Assembly: GCF_001039355.2 (NCBI RefSeq)
Contig: NW_019775439.1
Location: 167,080-231,079, forward strand
DNA from: Lingula anatina
Lineage: Eukaryota; Brachiopoda; Lingulata; Lingulida; Lingulidae
Reading direction: 5' to 3'
DNA length: 64,000 bases
Program-made: the position numbers and the translations under genes
Shown here: piece by piece, positions 60,332-64,000 of the stretch
How the letters are laid out: the number at the start of each line of letters is the position of its first letter
How positions within the stretch are numbered: position 1 is the first letter of the stretch
Notes under the pieces: model-generated
The model's database searches: none
Told to the model about the DNA's origin: nothing
The model's input: only the letters and a program-made list of their open reading frames with translations

Positions 60332-62222
60332 CCGGTACATACAAGATATTGCATTGCATTGCATTGCATTACATTATAGGCCTATTACCAAAATATCTAC
60401 ACACAAAATTTTTCAATTATCATAGTCTAAGAAAGAAAGAAAGGTACAGAGATCTCAAAAATCTGCAATTACACATTCAAGGCGAAGAGACGAAAAAGTG
60501 GAGGTGTTTGAATTCTCACCTATGTCTGTCTCCGCAGGACCATCAAAATAATTAGGATCTATCACATAGTCTAGTTCGATATTATCTAGTTTGTAGGAGG
60601 TTGCCGCCTGAGCAGTGACACCGTCATACGAAACCTGAAAAGAAACATTGATTAATTTAGATAAGTGCGTATGCGTGTGTGTGTGTGTGTGTGCGCGCGC
60701 GCGCGCGTGCGCGTGCGTGTCCCTCCGTGTGTAAGAGAGAGAAAGTGCTGGGAGGCAGTGATAGAGAGGGATATCTCTAAAGGTAAATGTGGGCATTGCA
60801 TCATGCATATAGTGCATTATTCTTTCTTCTTTTTCGTGTCTTTTAAAAGTTTTTTTTTTTACTTACTAATTTATAAAAAGGAACCTTTGACAAGTTTGTA
60901 TTTCCATCAAACATGAAGTGAAATTCCCTCGATTCTTCTTGCACCACTGCACCAACAAAATATTTCGTTGATGACATGTAATGAAACATTAACATTATCA
61001 TAATTACCTGGTTTGTAAAGGTAAGGTTTAATGTCCAGGACCCATTAATACCCTCATTAAATTCAAGCCACAGATACTGCGTAGTGACCCCCTCGTTGCA
61101 GGAGCCACCAGCTGTTATATTTGCTGCAGTGACTTTTTGGCGAGCGGTCTGAAAAGATATGTAGTCGTATTTTTTATTTTTTTAAAATGTAACAAACACA
61201 TATTGTCAGCAATGAAAAAGAAAACAAGAAAACATGCCAACAAAACTATTTTTAAAGTTTACTCATATTGCGGATTTTCGAATCATACCGTTACGTTATC
61301 TTGTGAATGTCCGAGCTTGTGATCAATAAATCACAAAATAACAAAGTCGATGTTGAGGAGGATGAAGATGAAGGCAAAGATGAAGTAGATCGACAGTAAC
61401 ACTGTTTGACTTGATGGGATGTGTCGCAGGTAAAAATCCCTTCAACTCAAAGCAAACGCATTTTGTATCTGAGCTATGAAAACGATTGTGACTTTACCCC
61501 CAGGGCATCACCTCTATCCTTTAGAAAAGAGAGGTTGATTGCATTACATGATACTGGTACCTTAAACTGTACATTGATTTTGCGAAAAAAGAAAAATAAT
61601 AATAATAAATAAAAAACTGCTTCGAAATATACAAAATAATTTCATTTCATATTGCATCTAGCGTCCAGTCACTGCTGTCCTCATCTTCTTATTTAACCCA
61701 ACCCCCCTCCTCCTTCCGCCAAATTTCTATGCGCTCACACATAGAATAGATATTCCAGTTCTACATACAAATGATATGCTTAATTTACCGCATCTTGTGG
61801 TGCTTGTAAGTTATACACTATGTCCAGCTCAAACTGCATCTCGGCCACGATGCAAACCGTGCCGTTTTCCCCAATAACCTCGTACTTAGTGTCGGGTTTC
61901 GGCGTTGGTGGTGCCTGAGTTGTCGCCATTGCTGTCGTCGTCACCGCTGCTGCTGTCGTCGTCACCGCTGCTGCTGTTGTTCCATTCACTGTTGTATTTG
62001 AGGTTGTTATTGCCGCTGTTGTCGTTGTTTGCGCGGTCGTTGTTGTTTGTGCAGCCGTTGTTGTTTGTGCGGCAGTTGTTGTTTGTGCTGACGTTGTTGT
62101 TTGTGCAGCCGTTGTTGTTGTTTGTTGTGTTGTGGCGGTTGTTGTCGGCACCGTTGTGGTGGTGATGACGGTCGTTGTTGGCGTTTGCGTTGTGGTGGTG
62201 TTGTTTTGGCACATGACAGCAC
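56483..62222 (-). CDS. LAMP1: Lysosome-associated membrane glycoprotein (LAMP family) with alternative last exons; 5' partial
   Basis: Shared exons: 62222-61789, 61148-61008, 60634-60520 and 60143-59955. Each alternative last exon (listed separately) joins after 59955 in phase 1. Mature lengths without the missing first exon are 342, 344 and 350 residues for exons A, B and C. The first shared exon starts in phase 1, as expected after a signal-peptide exon, then has a Thr/Ala/Gln mucin-like stretch of about 95 residues with AQTTTA repeats. One LAMP luminal domain follows: NGTVCIVAEMQFELDIVY, GGSCNEGVTTQYLWLEF, NGSWTLNLTFTNQ, YYTCSERLSL, QIMFTQLKFQAF. The paired cysteines and several N-X-S/T sites fit. 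Vertebrate LAMP1/2 have two such domains; only one is visible here. The family coats the lysosomal membrane. The first exon probably lies beyond the 62898-63326 gap. The symbol is by family, not orthology. Confidence 0.92.
57401..57555 (-). CDS. LAMP alternative last exon B: TM segment and DYSSL tail
   Basis: The acceptor CTGCAG lies at 57556-57561. The exon reads EVKCDSSSTGPSGL, then the helix IAIIVIASVLAVIIIVTAVA, then CCARRKRKDYSSL and a stop. YSSL is a C-terminal YxxPhi motif, here after Asp rather than Gly. The Cys position in VKC matches exons A and C. The run RRKRK makes this tail the most basic. It lies 924 bp upstream of exon A in transcription order. Confidence 0.85.
58472..58644 (-). 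CDS. LAMP alternative last exon C: TM segment and GYETF tail
   Basis: The acceptor TTCCAG lies at 58645-58650. The exon reads GVCHDNTIPMFTLFALETKY, then the helix YVAIVIATVIAVFLVVIFG, then NRHRNGRQFGYETF and a stop. GYETF is a GYxxPhi motif with a terminal Phe, recalling the GYEQF ending of vertebrate LAMP2A. An inverted-repeat element begins about 42 bp upstream of this exon's acceptor (58686). Confidence 0.85.
58686..58908. mobile_element. ~220-bp inverted-repeat element, TAGATCGATC family, second copy
   Basis: The ends are CCGATTTAGATCGATCC and GGATAGATCGATCTAAATATC in inverted orientation. The interior closely matches 21401-21608 (ACTCCCTGGGGGTTCACGCT, AGTTAATTACCCCCTTACAG). It lies between LAMP last exons D and C. 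Confidence 0.75.
58957..59114 (-). pseudogene. LAMP alternative last exon D: decayed relative of exon C
   Basis: The acceptor TTCCAG and phase are kept, and the exon starts GFSPCDNTSKL, parallel to exon C (GVCHDNTIP). A two-base deletion relative to C then shifts the frame, so the helix sequence (HSVAIVIAKLIVVFSFG) lies in a different frame from the entry. In the entry frame the product is Cys-rich and ends FPSLM with no sorting motif. If spliced it would give a 345-residue product with a poor membrane segment. Probably a pseudo-exon; a role as a soluble or decoy isoform cannot be excluded. Confidence 0.6.
60271..60330. repeat. (CATA)n and (AC)n(AT)n microsatellites in a LAMP intron
   Basis: Short tetra- and dinucleotide runs, followed by a GCATT pentamer run at 60350-60374. 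Confidence 0.8.
60671..60720. repeat. (TG)n(CG)n microsatellite in a LAMP intron
   Basis: A TG run passes into a GCGCGC run with alternating purine-pyrimidine, about 37 bp from the LAMP exon at 60634. Confidence 0.85.
62016..62130 (-). repeat. 18-bp coding minisatellite in the LAMP mucin-like region
   Basis: Repeating units encode AQTTTA/AQTTTT/AQTTTS hexapeptides in the minus frame. Copy number is likely variable between individuals, and it provides clustered O-glycosylation sites. Confidence 0.75.
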
Positions 62223-62897
62223 CTAAATGGCAGAAAATAAGATTGTATCATTGAATGGAAAATATCAGGTGCTGCTGACAATATGTGCATCTATTTAGGT
62301 CAAGAGGACAGCGTATGAAAGGTGGCAAAATGGAAACAGTGGGGGATTAGAATCACCCCCTGGGTCAGTCTAATTAATTGAAAAGTCTTAGAAAATTTTA
62401 GGTGTGATGGTCTTCCGATTTTCATTAACCTAACTAGGACAACTACGCGTTTATTCCCGTTTATTGTGTTAATGAACGTAAAATAACAAAAACAAACAAA
62501 TTATCCTCTACCAGGGTCACAGATTGATTTTTCACCAGATATTCACAGCTTTGCCTTTGGTTAATTAGCTTTTTTCTAGCGTAAAAGAATTTTTGCATTC
62601 TCTTGGTCTCTGGTAAAGAGTACAAACAAAATAATCTACAGTTATAATATAACAAAGATATATAAAACAGAGTCGACGTGTCTTAAAATCACTTTTCATG
62701 CCGAGTGATTTTTCAGATAAAGCCTAAAAAGAATGAGGAGTCGCTCAAAAAAAGTAATTTGTAACGTTTTGTACATGTGTTAACTCTGTGTGTCTTTATC
62801 TCTAAGCCTCTTAAGGAAAAAAAGCAATGAATTTTTTGTGCGGGGGGGGGGGGGGGGGGGGGGCATTCCCCCATTTTGGTTTTAACCATGGGGGGGT

Positions 62898-63326
62898 NNN
62901 NNNNNNNNNNNNNNNNNNNNNNNNNNNNNNNNNNNNNNNNNNNNNNNNNNNNNNNNNNNNNNNNNNNNNNNNNNNNNNNNNNNNNNNNNNNNNNNNNNNN
63001 NNNNNNNNNNNNNNNNNNNNNNNNNNNNNNNNNNNNNNNNNNNNNNNNNNNNNNNNNNNNNNNNNNNNNNNNNNNNNNNNNNNNNNNNNNNNNNNNNNNN
63101 NNNNNNNNNNNNNNNNNNNNNNNNNNNNNNNNNNNNNNNNNNNNNNNNNNNNNNNNNNNNNNNNNNNNNNNNNNNNNNNNNNNNNNNNNNNNNNNNNNNN
63201 NNNNNNNNNNNNNNNNNNNNNNNNNNNNNNNNNNNNNNNNNNNNNNNNNNNNNNNNNNNNNNNNNNNNNNNNNNNNNNNNNNNNNNNNNNNNNNNNNNNN
63301 NNNNNNNNNNNNNNNNNNNNNNNNNN
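62898..63326. other. Assembly gap (429 N) between duplicated G-tract motifs
   Basis: The left flank reads G(n)CATTCCCCCATTTTGG then TTTTAACCATG. The right flank reads G(n)CATTCCCCACCATTTGG then ATTTAATCATG. The same ~35-bp motif on both sides implies either a repeat or a gap whose true length is near zero. Confidence 0.95.
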
Positions 63327-63330
63327 GGGT

Positions 63331-63376
<46 letters not shown>

Positions 63377-63506
63377 TTCCCCACCATTTGGATTTAATCA
63401 TGTGAGTGTATGACAGGACATTCAATCTTCAGGACGTTCAACTAGGGGCCCTAATAGCTGTTCTAGCTACACGTAGCTGTCTGTTACAAAATCTGTTGGA
63501 GTCGAT

Positions 63507-63580
<74 letters not shown>

Positions 63581-64000
63581 GCAGTGAGCTAGACCATCTA
63601 AAACGGCTTCTGATAGATGTTACATTTTCGTAGGTAATCACTCAGGTAGATCAAATTTATGCTGTGCTTGGAGACAGTCTTCAGTGTATGAAATTATCTT
63701 ATTGTGATGTTGGTCGAGTTTTCCCACGTGATAGGCCTATCTTCTCGTATGAAGTCACATGTGATGCTGACACGTGGGTCAGATAATGGCAAACACAGGT
63801 CTCCGAGAAGGGGGGGTGTCTCCCCTTTCTCCCCTTTGATAATCTTTTTATGGGCTATCACTCTAGATGGTTCGAATGCTTATCGGGCACGTACAGGTTT
63901 GATATCTTCAGTGTGTCTCACTAATATCGATCCTTTCCTAGATCGCTGCCTTTTACACAGTGATAAAACACCATGCTTGCTAAGTGTTTGCGACCCAATT
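63327..64000. other. Sequence right of the gap; no gene recognised
   Basis: It holds a G tract, an (AT)n microsatellite (63509-63577) and about 420 bp without a recognisable exon. I looked for a minus-strand signal-peptide exon for LAMP and did not find one. Confidence 0.5.

Noticed and set aside
60455-60817. 120-codon minus-strand frame with an ATG start
   Set aside because: Only the part at 60634-60520 is coding (a LAMP exon). The upstream part is CA-rich intron, so the apparent start is not real.
62713-63425. Long frames across the second large gap
   Set aside because: Same artefact: G-tract and N translation.
63406-63641. YIYIYI frames
   Set aside because: (AT)n microsatellite translation.

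Overview
This is a nuclear genomic window from an invertebrate animal. It is AT-rich, every gene is split by GT-AG introns, and it is full of microsatellites and small inverted-repeat transposons. The gene content (single FMR1/FXR homologue, WDR44, Tctex-type dynein light chain, LAMP) fits a marine deuterostome or lophotrochozoan. I cannot name the species. The few-percent differences between duplicated blocks suggest a highly heterozygous source whose haplotypes were not fully collapsed in assembly.

Layout. 1-1294 (+): exons 1-3 of a Tctex1-domain dynein light chain (DYNLT2B/TCTEX1D2 type); the last two exons are missing. 7247-9214 (+): a complete five-exon copy of the same gene. 12715-34549 (-): a full FMR1/FXR homologue, 17 exons and 787 codons when all frames are joined, with Tudor/Agenet, KH1, KH2 and RGG regions. 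34837-45725 (+): WDR44, 20 exons and 1024 codons, head-to-head with FMR1/FXR across 287 bp. 49189-50993 (-): a five-exon gene for a basic 207-residue protein I do not recognise; one of its exons has a second copy at 52.7 kb. 56483-62222 (-): a lysosome-associated membrane protein (LAMP) gene lacking its signal-peptide exon.

Most notable: the LAMP gene carries a tandem set of four terminal exons, all starting in the same phase. Three encode different transmembrane segments and different short tails, each ending in a YxxPhi lysosomal sorting motif (GYQEM, DYSSL, GYETF). The fourth is a decayed relative of the third. This has the architecture of vertebrate LAMP2A/B/C.

Other points: an overlap-type assembly duplication covers both first exons of the FMR1/WDR44 promoter (31332-33121 and 33123-34913, separated by one N). 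Four of the five gaps sit in long G or C homopolymers. At least five families of short inverted-repeat elements are present, two with clean target-site duplications. The intron before FMR1 exon 9 contains degenerate tandem copies of that exon's own splice acceptor.

The genes are mostly unrelated in function. The shared themes are membrane trafficking (WDR44, LAMP), dynein transport (DYNLT2B) and RNA regulation (FMR1/FXR). Exon coordinates were read by hand from splice consensus and frame continuity, without transcript evidence.
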